The notes below the pieces were generated by a model. The model was given only the letters and a program-made list of their open reading frames with translations. It did no database searches and was not told where the DNA came from. The translations under genes and the position numbers were made by a program. Shown here one piece after another: positions 15,788 through 24,099 of a stretch of DNA of 64,000 bases; within the stretch, counting starts at the first letter, position 1; each line of letters opens with the position of its first letter. Location of the stretch: assembly GCA_963589005.1 (NCBI GenBank), contig CAVAJR010000010.1:1-64000 (forward strand), given 5' to 3'. The stretch is from RGIG5612 sp963589005. GTDB taxonomy: Bacteria; Bacillota; Clostridia; Lachnospirales; Lachnospiraceae.

Positions 15788-17279
15788 GGGCTTTGGACTT
15801 AGGATAACGGCCATACATTTTTGTTATATGAAGTATCTTCTCAGACAATTCATCAGTCAGCTCCCAGGGAAGCAATCTCCAGGTCCAGTTATTGCCTGTG
15901 GTACTAGGTACATTCATACGATGCCCCTTGCCAAGACCCAGGTAATCTTGCATTTGCACAATAAACAGGTTGGCAACAGAACTCTGACCTGCCCGTATAA
16001 CAGCCCAGAGAAAGTCAGACTTTCTCTTGATGCCCAGATAGTCTAGTGCAAATGCTATATCCTTCCTGGATGCATCCTCAAGCCACTCCAGAAGGGCAGC
16101 ATTGTCATGAGTTCCGGTATAACAGATGCAATGCTTGTCATATGAATGCGGAAGATAATCACTTTCTTCTTCTGAATCAAATGCAAATTCCAGAACCTTC
16201 ATACCTGGCCAGCCTGAATCGGCAAGCAAGGTCTTAAGAGACGGAGTAGGCGTGCCTAGATCCTCTGCGATAAACGAGGTCTCGCTAAACCAGCCGGACA
16301 GGCGTCCGATCAGATCCATGCCGGGACCTTTCTTCCATTTGCCGAATTTGGCGGATGATTTGCCATAAGGCACAGCCCAATATTCGGAAAAACCGCGAAA
16401 ATGATCGATTCGTATTACATCGAATAATTCGCAGATGCCTCCGATTCGGCGGATCCACCATCCGTATCCGTCTTCTTTCATTTTGTCCCAGTTATATAAA
16501 GGATTGCCCCAGAGCTGGCCGTCTTTTGAAAAATAATCCGGTGGTACGCCTGCAACCTCCCTAGGAAGATATTGTTCGTCAAGGTCAAAATACTGCGGCT
16601 CGCTCCAAACATCTGCGCTGTCCAGAGCTACATAAATAGGTATGTCACCGATAATCTTAATCCCTAATGAGTGAACATAATCCTTGAGAGCGTTCCACTG
16701 CCTGAAAAACAAAAACTGAATATATATGAATAATTCAATATCATCCTTAAGCAGCGCACGATATTGATTGAGGGCATTGCAATCTCTGAAACGAAGGTTC
16801 TGATCAGGCCAGTCAATCCATGATTTCATACCAAAATAACGCTTGCATGCCATATAGAGAGCATAGTCATGAACCCAGGTGTTTTTGCTCTGAAACTCTG
16901 CAATATCAGCGATATCGCGTTCCCAGCCTTTTTCTTTCGCCTTAGTCAGAATCTTGAATCTTTCCTCGAACAATCTGCCGTAATCAACATGACGTGGGTC
17001 AGAACCAAAATCAATGTTTTCCACATCTTTTCGGCATATAAGATTATCCTCAATAAGCATATCTAAATCAATAAAATAAGGATTTCCGGCAAATGAAGAG
17101 AAACTCTGATAAGGCGAGTCGCCGTAGCTCGTAGGACCCAGCGGAAGCATTTGCCAGTATCTCTGACCGGATTTATGCAGCCAGTCGGCAAATTCATAGG
17201 CAGCCCGTCCGAGGGTTCCTATGCCATATGAAGATGGCAATGATGATACAGACATTAAAATTCCGCTGGCACGTTCCAT
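15762..17279 (-). CDS. malQ: 4-alpha-glucanotransferase (amylomaltase)
   Basis: A 505-residue GH77 enzyme that transfers alpha-1,4-glucan segments between maltooligosaccharides during glycogen or starch use. Conserved stretches are SSLPSSYGIGTLG at the N-terminus, the nucleophile Asp in VIRIDHFRGF, the acid/base Glu in FIAEDLGTPTP, and the third carboxylate in YTGTHDN. Length is normal. GAGGAG lies 8 nt before the ATG on the minus strand. It stands alone, without glycogen genes beside it, and its 3' end overlaps the YitT gene. Confidence 0.96.
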   Translation of the reverse strand: MERASGILMSVSSLPSSYGIGTLGRAAYEFADWLHKSGQRYWQMLPLGPTSYGDSPYQSFSSFAGNPYFIDLDMLIEDNLICRKDVENIDFGSDPRHVDYGRLFEERFKILTKAKEKGWERDIADIAEFQSKNTWVHDYALYMACKRYFGMKSWIDWPDQNLRFRDCNALNQYRALLKDDIELFIYIQFLFFRQWNALKDYVHSLGIKIIGDIPIYVALDSADVWSEPQYFDLDEQYLPREVAGVPPDYFSKDGQLWGNPLYNWDKMKEDGYGWWIRRIGGICELFDVIRIDHFRGFSEYWAVPYGKSSAKFGKWKKGPGMDLIGRLSGWFSETSFIAEDLGTPTPSLKTLLADSGWPGMKVLEFAFDSEEESDYLPHSYDKHCICYTGTHDNAALLEWLEDASRKDIAFALDYLGIKRKSDFLWAVIRAGQSSVANLFIVQMQDYLGLGKGHRMNVPSTTGNNWTWRLLPWELTDELSEKILHITKMYGRYPKSKAPISVSPLS

Positions 17280-17338
17280 ACAATAAACTCCTCAATATAT
17301 GAAAAATAAGTTTACAACCCGACCGGGTCTCGTGTAGA

Positions 17339-17347
17339 ATTCTAGCA
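17339..17347 (-). promoter_or_regulatory. Extended -10 promoter candidate for malQ
   Basis: On the minus strand the sequence reads TGC-TAGAAT, an extended -10 about 60 nt before the malQ ATG. It lies within a 10-bp palindrome TAGAATTCTA. The same TGCTAGAAT is found in the divergent pyruvate carboxylase promoter. Confidence 0.4.
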
Positions 17348-17529
17348 CAAACCGATTGGGAATAGAACTTGAATCAGTAATAAGCATCTATAAAAAAAAA
17401 TAAACTAATTAGAATAAATTTCCAAAAAAGCATGAAAATACATGTTTAAACTCAGCATAATAAACAAAAAAATGCAAAAAAGAATTACTAATTGGTCAAG
17501 TGTATTTTATTTAAAAATATGGCTTGTGG

Positions 17530-17538
17530 TGCTAGAAT
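17530..17538 (+). promoter_or_regulatory. Extended -10 promoter candidate for pyruvate carboxylase
   Basis: TGC-TAGAAT at 17530-17538, with no good -35, leaves a leader of about 33 nt before the ATG at 17578. The rest of the 298-bp malQ-pyc gap is A-rich with no further gene or structured RNA seen. Confidence 0.4.
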
Positions 17539-17577
17539 TTATAAATTGATGAGGGTAACAACAAAAGGAGGAAATCA

Positions 17578-20500
17578 ATGGAAATTAAGAAGATCAAGAA
17601 AGTTCTTGTTGCGAACCGTGGAGAGATAGCTACACGTGTAATCAGAGCATGTTTTGACCTCGGAATCAGCACAGTTGCTATATATTCGAAGGAAGACATA
17701 TACAGCGAACACAGAATTAAAGCTGATGAGGCATATATGATAGGCGAGAACTTAAGCCCTCTGGGTGCATATCTTGCAATAGACGAGATTGTAGATCTTG
17801 CTAAAAGAAAAAATGTTGATGCAATTCACCCAGGCTATGGTTTCTTAAGCGAGAATGCGGATTTTGCCAAGGCATGTGAGAAGGCAGGAATTAAATTTAT
17901 CGGACCTGACTCAACTGTATTGGGACAGATGGGAGATAAATTATCTGCCAAGGAGATGGCCTTAAAGTGCAATGTTCCGACTATTCCGGGCAGCACAGAG
18001 CCGCTTAAGGATGGCAAGGAAGCGCTCGCTAAGGCTATTGAATACGGATTTCCGATTATCCTGAAGGCAGCTTCCGGCGGCGGCGGACGTGGTATGAGAG
18101 CATGCTTCACTCCGGAGGAGGTTGAGCCTGCATATGAGCTTGTAAGATCAGAGGCTAAGAAAGCATTTGGCAATGATGATATATTCATTGAAAAATTCCT
18201 TGTTAAGCCGAAGCATATCGAGGTACAGATCCTGGCAGATGAAAGCGGCAATGTAGTTCATCTTTACGAACGTGATTGCTCTTTGCAGAGAAGATATCAG
18301 AAGGTAGTAGAGTATACGCCGGCATGGTCATTGCCGATAAATGTAAGGGAAGCGATCTGTGCGGATGCAGTTAAGATTGCCAAGGAAGTCGGATATACAA
18401 ATGCAGGTACCGTTGAATTCCTGGTAGATCAGAGCAGCGGCAAGCATTATTTCATAGAAATGAATCCTAGAATCCAGGTTGAGCATACTGTTACAGAAAT
18501 GGTAACAGGTATAGACCTTGTACGTGCACAGATTCTTGTTGCAGCAGGATATCCGCTGTCGCATCCGATGATCGGCATTAATTCTCAGGCTGATGTTAAG
18601 ACCAGGGGATATGCGATCCAGTGCCGTATTACAACTGAGGATCCGGCCAATAATTTCGCACCTGATACAGGTAAGATTACAGCTTACAGATCCTGCGGCG
18701 GCAACGGAATCAGACTTGACGGTGCCAATACATATGTAGGATCTGAGATTACGCCATACTATGACAGCCTTCTTGTTAAGGTTACATGCTTTGATTCAAC
18801 ATTTGAAGGAACAGCCAGAAAGGCTCTTCGTGCTCTTAGAGAGACTACTATTCGCGGCGTTAAGACAAATGTCGGATTTATCAGCAATATCCTCAGAAAT
18901 GAAACATTCTTAAAGGGAATGTGTTATACGAAATTTATAGATGACACACCTGAGTTGTTCAATTTGCCTGACAGCAAGGACAGAGCAACTAAGATGCTTA
19001 AGTATATCGGAAATATCTGTGTAAATGATCCGATGGCAGGATATAAACTGTTCGATACGCCTAGGTTCGTTAAGACATCAGGTCAGCCGCCTAAGCCGGG
19101 CTTCAAGCAGATGCTTGATGAGAAGGGACCTAAGGCAGTAAGCGACTATGTACTTAATGAGAAGAAACTTCTTATTACCGATACAACAATGCGTGATGCG
19201 CAGCAGAGTCTTCTTGCTACAAGACTTCGTACCCGTGATATGGTTAAGGGTGCAGATGCTATGGCGGAGATCCTAGCAGACTGCTTCTCATTTGAAATGT
19301 GGGGCGGCGCAACATTTGACACAGCTTACAGGTTCCTGCATGAATCACCATGGGAGAGACTGGATATGCTTCGTGAGAAGATCCCTAATGTCTTATTCCA
19401 GATGCTCTTAAGAGGATCAAACCTGCTGGGATATTCAAGCTATCCTGATAATGAAGTAAGAAAATTCGTTGAGCAGGCAGCTAAGGGCGGCATCGATGTA
19501 TTCCGAGTATTCGATTCACTTAACTGGATACCTAATATGGAAGTTGCAATGGATGAGGTTCTGAAGCAGAATAAGATCCTTGAAGCAACGATGTGCTACA
19601 CAGGCGATATCATGGACCCAAGGCGTGACAAATATACACTCGAATACTATGTCAAGATGGCCAAGGAATTAGAAAAGCGCGGCGCACATATGCTGGCGAT
19701 TAAGGATATGTCAGGTCTGCTGAAACCATATGCAGCTGCCAAGTTAGTTAAGACACTGAAGCAGGAGGTGGGCATTCCTATTCACCTGCATACACATGAT
19801 ACTTCGGGCAATCAGGTTGCTGCATGCATTCTGGCAGCAGAAGCAGGTGTTGATGTTGTGGACCTTGCTATATCATCAATGTCAAGTCTTACAAGCCAGC
19901 CATCTATGAACTCTGTATGCTCAGCACTTAAGGGCTCAGACAGAGATACCGGCATGGACATGAGACAGTTAGAAGCATTGTCTGAATACTGGGAAGACAT
20001 AAGAGGAAGATATGATTCATTTGAATCAGACCTTAAGACACCGCTTACAGATATCTACAGATATGAGATCCCTGGCGGACAGTATACTAACCTGCGTCCA
20101 CAGGTACAGAGTCTGGGACTGGGACACAGATTTAATGAAGTAAGAGAAATGTTCGTAACCGTTAACCAGATGCTCGGTGATATCGTTAAGGTTACGCCTT
20201 CATCTAAGATGGTAGGAGATCTTGCCATATTCATGGTTCAGAATGATCTTACTGCAGAAAATATTGTTGAAAAGGGCGAGGCATTGGCCTTCCCTGACAG
20301 CGTAGTAAGCTACTTCAAGGGAATGATGGGACAGCCTGCATGGGGATTTCCTAAGGACCTTCAGAAGGTAGTACTTAAGGGTGAAGAGCCTATTACCTGC
20401 AGACCGGGCGACCTGCTTGAACCAATTGATTTCGATGCGGTAAAGGACAGAATCAAGGAGTTCAAGAAGGATGAAGAGATTACTGACAGAGATCTTGTAA

Positions 20501-21012
20501 GCTGGGTAATGTTCCCTAAGGTTGTAGAAGACTTCTACAAGAAACGTAAGGAATACGGATATATTACAAGATTGGGAAGCCATGTATTCTTCCATGGTCT
20601 TGCAGAAGGTGAGACTAACAAGGTTAATATTGAGGATGGCAAGACTCTCGTTATCAAATATCTGGGCAAGGGTGATCTTCACGAAGACGGCACCAGAACA
20701 GTACATTTTGAACTTAACGGCTCACTCAGGTATGTAGATGTAGTTGATAATACTGCTTCTAAGAGTGTAGTTACGGTTCCGATGGCAGATCCATCTGATA
20801 AGAGCCAGGTAGGTGCATCAATTCCAGGTGCAGTTTCTAAGATCCTTGTTAAGGCAGGAGATAAGGTTGAGGAAAATCAGGCACTGGCAGTAGTAGAAGC
20901 TATGAAGATGGAAACCAGCATAACAGCTCGTATGTCCGGTGTGATCGAGGAAGTTCTTATTTCTGAAAATGACACAGTTAAGGCTGGTCAGCTTCTTATG
21001 AAGATAAAATAA
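17578..21012 (+). CDS. pyc: Pyruvate carboxylase
   Basis: A 1,144-residue biotin enzyme converting pyruvate, bicarbonate and ATP to oxaloacetate. Domains in order: biotin carboxylase (about 1-455; KVLVANRGEIATRVIRA, the ATP-grasp loop ASGGGGRGMR, and EMNPRIQVEHTVTE), carboxyltransferase (about 530-800; TDTTMRDAQQSLLATRLRT, HLHTHDTSGN), the tetramerisation/PC linker region, and biotin carrier (about 1075-1144) with the biotin Lys at residue 1110 in VVEAMKMETS. Length is that of the single-chain form. AAAGGAGG sits 6-7 nt before the ATG. It ends at a strong terminator and is monocistronic. It likely feeds oxaloacetate for aspartate-family and other biosynthesis. Confidence 0.98.
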   Translation: MEIKKIKKVLVANRGEIATRVIRACFDLGISTVAIYSKEDIYSEHRIKADEAYMIGENLSPLGAYLAIDEIVDLAKRKNVDAIHPGYGFLSENADFAKACEKAGIKFIGPDSTVLGQMGDKLSAKEMALKCNVPTIPGSTEPLKDGKEALAKAIEYGFPIILKAASGGGGRGMRACFTPEEVEPAYELVRSEAKKAFGNDDIFIEKFLVKPKHIEVQILADESGNVVHLYERDCSLQRRYQKVVEYTPAWSLPINVREAICADAVKIAKEVGYTNAGTVEFLVDQSSGKHYFIEMNPRIQVEHTVTEMVTGIDLVRAQILVAAGYPLSHPMIGINSQADVKTRGYAIQCRITTEDPANNFAPDTGKITAYRSCGGNGIRLDGANTYVGSEITPYYDSLLVKVTCFDSTFEGTARKALRALRETTIRGVKTNVGFISNILRNETFLKGMCYTKFIDDTPELFNLPDSKDRATKMLKYIGNICVNDPMAGYKLFDTPRFVKTSGQPPKPGFKQMLDEKGPKAVSDYVLNEKKLLITDTTMRDAQQSLLATRLRTRDMVKGADAMAEILADCFSFEMWGGATFDTAYRFLHESPWERLDMLREKIPNVLFQMLLRGSNLLGYSSYPDNEVRKFVEQAAKGGIDVFRVFDSLNWIPNMEVAMDEVLKQNKILEATMCYTGDIMDPRRDKYTLEYYVKMAKELEKRGAHMLAIKDMSGLLKPYAAAKLVKTLKQEVGIPIHLHTHDTSGNQVAACILAAEAGVDVVDLAISSMSSLTSQPSMNSVCSALKGSDRDTGMDMRQLEALSEYWEDIRGRYDSFESDLKTPLTDIYRYEIPGGQYTNLRPQVQSLGLGHRFNEVREMFVTVNQMLGDIVKVTPSSKMVGDLAIFMVQNDLTAENIVEKGEALAFPDSVVSYFKGMMGQPAWGFPKDLQKVVLKGEEPITCRPGDLLEPIDFDAVKDRIKEFKKDEEITDRDLVSWVMFPKVVEDFYKKRKEYGYITRLGSHVFFHGLAEGETNKVNIEDGKTLVIKYLGKGDLHEDGTRTVHFELNGSLRYVDVVDNTASKSVVTVPMADPSDKSQVGASIPGAVSKILVKAGDKVEENQALAVVEAMKMETSITARMSGVIEEVLISENDTVKAGQLLMKIK

Positions 21013-21060
21013 TCAATTGATATTGCAAAATCACATAGCAGTAATATATAATGACTGACG

Positions 21061-21087
21061 CAGAGGGGATGATAGTCCCCTCTGTTT
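21061..21087 (+). terminator. Terminator of pyruvate carboxylase
   Basis: CAGAGGGGA (21061-21069) pairs with TCCCCTCTG (21076-21084), 6-nt loop, then TTT. Confidence 0.75.
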
Positions 21088-21227
21088 GGTGATGAAATTG
21101 CAGCCAAAAGGTTTCGCAAATGTAAGAAAACACAGCCATTTGGCAAGTGTCGTAATAAGAGAGAAGAGATTTATAAATTGCATTTGTTGCAGTTTGAAAT
21201 AACAGGCAGCAAACGAGGAGGCACACA

Positions 21228-22385
21228 GTGAAAAAGTTAATAAGCACAATGTTGGTATCAATAATGACAATGGTTATGGCGGCATCAATGGCTATGGCTG
21301 GCGAAGACACTCAGCTGTCAGTCACAACATCCAGGGTTGATAACAATCTGTCAGAAATACAGGTAGCTTCAGTTGACGAAAATGTTCAGGAAGAACAGAC
21401 ATCAGAGGCTATGGTCATTACGAACCCGCTGACAGGTGAGGGCGAATATAGCGAGGAGGCGATTTCTGATAGACCGGTAGCTGTAATGATCAATAATCAT
21501 CCTAATAGCTATCCTCAATACAATATCAGCCAGGCAGATGTTTTGTTCGAGGTTGTAGTTGAGCATGATCTTACAAGATTTCTGGCAATATTTGCTGATT
21601 ATGCCAATGTGCCATACTTGGTTTCAGTAAGAAGCTACAGATATTATTTCCCAGCTATCTCCAATGGATTTGATGCGTTTTACATCCATTGGGGCGAGGA
21701 TACAACTATGATGGACTATTATTATAGCCTGAATTTGGATTCCTATGATGGTCTAAACAATACATACCTGTTCGGACGTGACCAAGGGAGACTGGAGGCA
21801 GGTTATGATCTTGAGCATACATCTTGTTTCTACGGATATCTTCTGCCGGATCAGCTTGCGTCAGATAGCAAGAGAACCACACTTAAGGACGAGTATCTGG
21901 GAGAAGCATTCAATTTTGTTCCATATGGAACAGTAAGAGTACCTGAAGAGGCGATTACTAATTTTGCAAATATTGAGTATGGTCAGCAGTCAACTCAGTT
22001 TACTTATAATGAGTCGACCGGATTATATGAAAAATTTGCCAATGACAACCCGCAGATAGACGGAATCAGCGGAGAACAGCTGGCATTTGAAAATGTTCTT
22101 ATATTGTATACACAGATTTCTGACAGAGAAGATGATCCGGAGGTTAATAGAAAGAATCTGTATGTGTTCGGCGGACTTGATAAGGATTATGCAGTGGGAT
22201 ATTATCTGACAGAAGGACACTCAGAGCAGATAAGATGGGCTAAGGCAGATGAAAATTCAAGGCTTAAGTTCTATGATATGGACGGAAATGAGATAACAAT
22301 CAACAGAGGCAAGAGTTATATAACATATACATATCCTGATTCTGCAGAATTAAGTGATACAATACCGGAAGCTTATGTACAGTGA
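21228..22385 (+). CDS. Exported DUF3048 (YerB-like) protein
   Basis: A 385-residue secreted protein of unknown function. The signal peptide ends near AMA-GEDTQ (residues about 1-24). There is no lipobox Cys, unlike many DUF3048 proteins, so it is probably released rather than lipid-anchored. After an acidic stretch, the DUF3048 N-domain begins at NPLTGEGEYSEEA with RPVAVMINNH, YNISQADVLFEVVVE and TRFLAIFADY, then SVRSYRYYF. The C-terminal half (about 255-385) includes FENVLILYTQI and the late WAKADENSRLKFYDMDG segment typical of the second domain. GAGGAGG precedes the ATG. B. subtilis YerB is the nearest named family member known to me, and its role is also unclear. Confidence 0.85.
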   Translation: MKKLISTMLVSIMTMVMAASMAMAGEDTQLSVTTSRVDNNLSEIQVASVDENVQEEQTSEAMVITNPLTGEGEYSEEAISDRPVAVMINNHPNSYPQYNISQADVLFEVVVEHDLTRFLAIFADYANVPYLVSVRSYRYYFPAISNGFDAFYIHWGEDTTMMDYYYSLNLDSYDGLNNTYLFGRDQGRLEAGYDLEHTSCFYGYLLPDQLASDSKRTTLKDEYLGEAFNFVPYGTVRVPEEAITNFANIEYGQQSTQFTYNESTGLYEKFANDNPQIDGISGEQLAFENVLILYTQISDREDDPEVNRKNLYVFGGLDKDYAVGYYLTEGHSEQIRWAKADENSRLKFYDMDGNEITINRGKSYITYTYPDSAELSDTIPEAYVQ

Positions 22386-22406
22386 TATATGAAGTAATAA
22401 ACCATG

Positions 22407-22437
22407 TGCCCATGCTAGTTCGGTGTGGGCATAGTTT
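22407..22437 (+). terminator. Possible weak terminator after the DUF3048 gene
   Basis: TGCCCA (22407-22412) pairs with TGGGCA (22426-22431) around a 13-nt loop, followed by TAGTTTT. The stem is short, so partial read-through into the next gene is likely. Confidence 0.4.
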
Positions 22438-22457
22438 TGCCCTGAAGGAGGAATTGA

Positions 22458-23582
22458 ATGAGCTGCAGTTGCAATTGCTGCCAAAAACATAATGAACATC
22501 ATCATCACCATCATATAGTCGATCAACAAATGATGAAGAAGAGACTGATCCGATTGTGCATAGCGTCGGGTCTGTTTTTGCTATTATTTATTGTTGATAA
22601 AGTAGTCGAATTGGCAGATGTGGATCTGGGAATTCCTAACTGGATACTTCCATTTGTACTTTATTTTGCGGTTTATCTTATACAAGGAAGCAAGATATTG
22701 AAGGAAGCAGGTATCGGTATTGTCAATGGCTACTTTCTGGATGAGAATTTCCTGATGTCCGTAGCGTCGCTTGGCGCATTTGCATTGGGAATATATAGCG
22801 GATGTATCGGATTGGAACCGGATGGATTTGAGGAAGGATGTGCTGTTGTTATCTTCTACAGCATAGGTGAATTTTTCCAAGATTGGGCTCTTAGCAAATC
22901 AGAACGAGAGATAATTAAGATGATGGATATGCATCAGATAGAATTAAAAAAATCTGAGGATTCATCAGATGCAGAGACCTTCATTTCAAGATTTGCGAAG
23001 GTATATACACCCATAGTTGTAGGGCTGGCAATTGCAATTGCCATAATCCCCCCGGGAGTTGGCTTGTTCGTTCATATAAATGGCACGGATCTGTCATGGT
23101 CTACGTGGATATACAGAGCTTTAAGCTTTATCGTGGTAAGCTGTCCGTGTGCATTGGTCATTTCTATTCCGCTGTCGTTTTCTATGGGAATAGGATGTGC
23201 GGGCAAGTCGGGCATATTTGTCATGGGGGCTGACTGCCTGGAGCAGGTGGCTAAAAATCCGAATTTAGCGATCAAATCGGCAGGTAATGATACAGATCTT
23301 GTAATTGTTTCTGCTGCAGATTCGGATAAGGCGGCAGAAAGTACGGAGCTCATATTAATGAATAAATCCTCTGATGGCATTGAATATGTTAAGAAAATTG
23401 CAAGAAAGACAATGCTGATCGTCAGGGAAAATATAATCTTCACCATCGGAATAAAGGCAGCAGTATTAGCATTGTCTGCATGCGGTATTACAAATATGTG
23501 GATTGCAATATTTGCTGATGAAGGAATTGCACTCCTGGCGGTGCTTAATGCATTTAGGGTGGCAGCAGTAAAAAATAAATAG
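22458..23582 (+). CDS. P1B-type ATPase membrane domain lacking actuator and phosphorylation domains
   Basis: A 374-residue protein clearly homologous to the zinc/cadmium ATPase at 30718 but with both cytosolic domains removed in frame. The N-terminus is Cys/His-rich (SCSCNCC, then HNEHHHHHH). All membrane segments appear present, including CPCALVIS (residues 229-236), a Lys at 333 (FTIGIKAAV) and an Asp at 354 (IFADEG), the residues that bind metal in ZntA-type pumps. Between MMD (157) and ETFISRF (173) only 15 residues replace the roughly 110-residue actuator domain, so TGES is absent. After LEQVAK (266) only about 25 residues replace some 225, so DKTGT is absent and GDGxND is reduced to AGNDTD. 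AAGGAGG before the ATG and an uninterrupted frame argue for expression. It cannot work as a classical pump. A metal-binding membrane protein, a channel or a late-stage relic are the options. Confidence 0.85.
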   Translation: MSCSCNCCQKHNEHHHHHHIVDQQMMKKRLIRLCIASGLFLLLFIVDKVVELADVDLGIPNWILPFVLYFAVYLIQGSKILKEAGIGIVNGYFLDENFLMSVASLGAFALGIYSGCIGLEPDGFEEGCAVVIFYSIGEFFQDWALSKSEREIIKMMDMHQIELKKSEDSSDAETFISRFAKVYTPIVVGLAIAIAIIPPGVGLFVHINGTDLSWSTWIYRALSFIVVSCPCALVISIPLSFSMGIGCAGKSGIFVMGADCLEQVAKNPNLAIKSAGNDTDLVIVSAADSDKAAESTELILMNKSSDGIEYVKKIARKTMLIVRENIIFTIGIKAAVLALSACGITNMWIAIFADEGIALLAVLNAFRVAAVKNK

Positions 23583-23587
23583 TTTAT

Positions 23588-24001
23588 ATGGAAAGATTAA
23601 AACAATTATTTTTCAAATATAAGGAATATGTTCTGTATGTAATATTTGGAGGACTGACAACACTTATAAGTTTGATATCCTTTTATATATGTTCGCATCC
23701 GCTTGATATAGGCACTGTTGCAAGTAATATCATTTCATGGATCCTTTCGGTGTCATTTGCGTATGTTACTAACAGAAAATGGGTATTCAAAAGCAAAACT
23801 GTTGGCTTCTATGGAATTGTGAAGGAAATTGCAGGATTTATTGCAGGAAGGCTGTTGTCAATAGGAATTGAAACGGTTTTGCTGTGGATAACTGTTGATT
23901 TGTATCATTTTAACGATATGTTGATGAAGGTTGTTATCGGTATCATTGTAGTTATTATGAATTATTTTTTCAGCAGGCTTGTTGCATTCAAAAAAAAGTA
24001 A
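23588..24001 (+). CDS. GtrA family membrane protein
   Basis: A 137-residue protein with four hydrophobic segments. It starts 6 nt after the stop of the ATPase-like gene with no separate ribosome binding site, so it is probably co-translated. The GtrA signature is present: YVIFGGLTTLISLISFY, then SWILSVSFAYVTNRKWVFKS, and a final helix pair ending NYFFSRLVAFKKK. Family members take part in moving lipid-linked sugars across the membrane or in teichoic/arabinogalactan decoration. No partner glycosyltransferase is adjacent; the GtrB-like gene at the window start is 23 kb away. Confidence 0.88.
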   Translation: MERLKQLFFKYKEYVLYVIFGGLTTLISLISFYICSHPLDIGTVASNIISWILSVSFAYVTNRKWVFKSKTVGFYGIVKEIAGFIAGRLLSIGIETVLLWITVDLYHFNDMLMKVVIGIIVVIMNYFFSRLVAFKKK

Positions 24002-24065
24002 ACTATATCACCAGGCATGAATTAGGCACATCAGACTGTAGTTCACAATACAGTCAAAATAAGGG

Positions 24066-24093
24066 TTGCCAAATCCATAAGCCATGGTATAAT
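24066..24093 (+). promoter_or_regulatory. Promoter placing the transcription start on the SleB-type gene's ATG
   Basis: TTGCCA (24066-24071), a 16-nt spacer and a perfect TATAAT (24088-24093). With the usual 6-nt gap the +1 falls at 24100, the A of the ATG. No Shine-Dalgarno sequence lies upstream. See the finding on leaderless mRNA. Confidence 0.7.
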
Positions 24094-24099
24094 TCAGAC

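Noticed and set aside
22458..23582. Reading the domain-less ATPase as two frameshifted fragments
   Set aside because: A single uninterrupted frame covers all membrane segments, and no missing actuator or DKTGT sequence was found in other frames or nearby.
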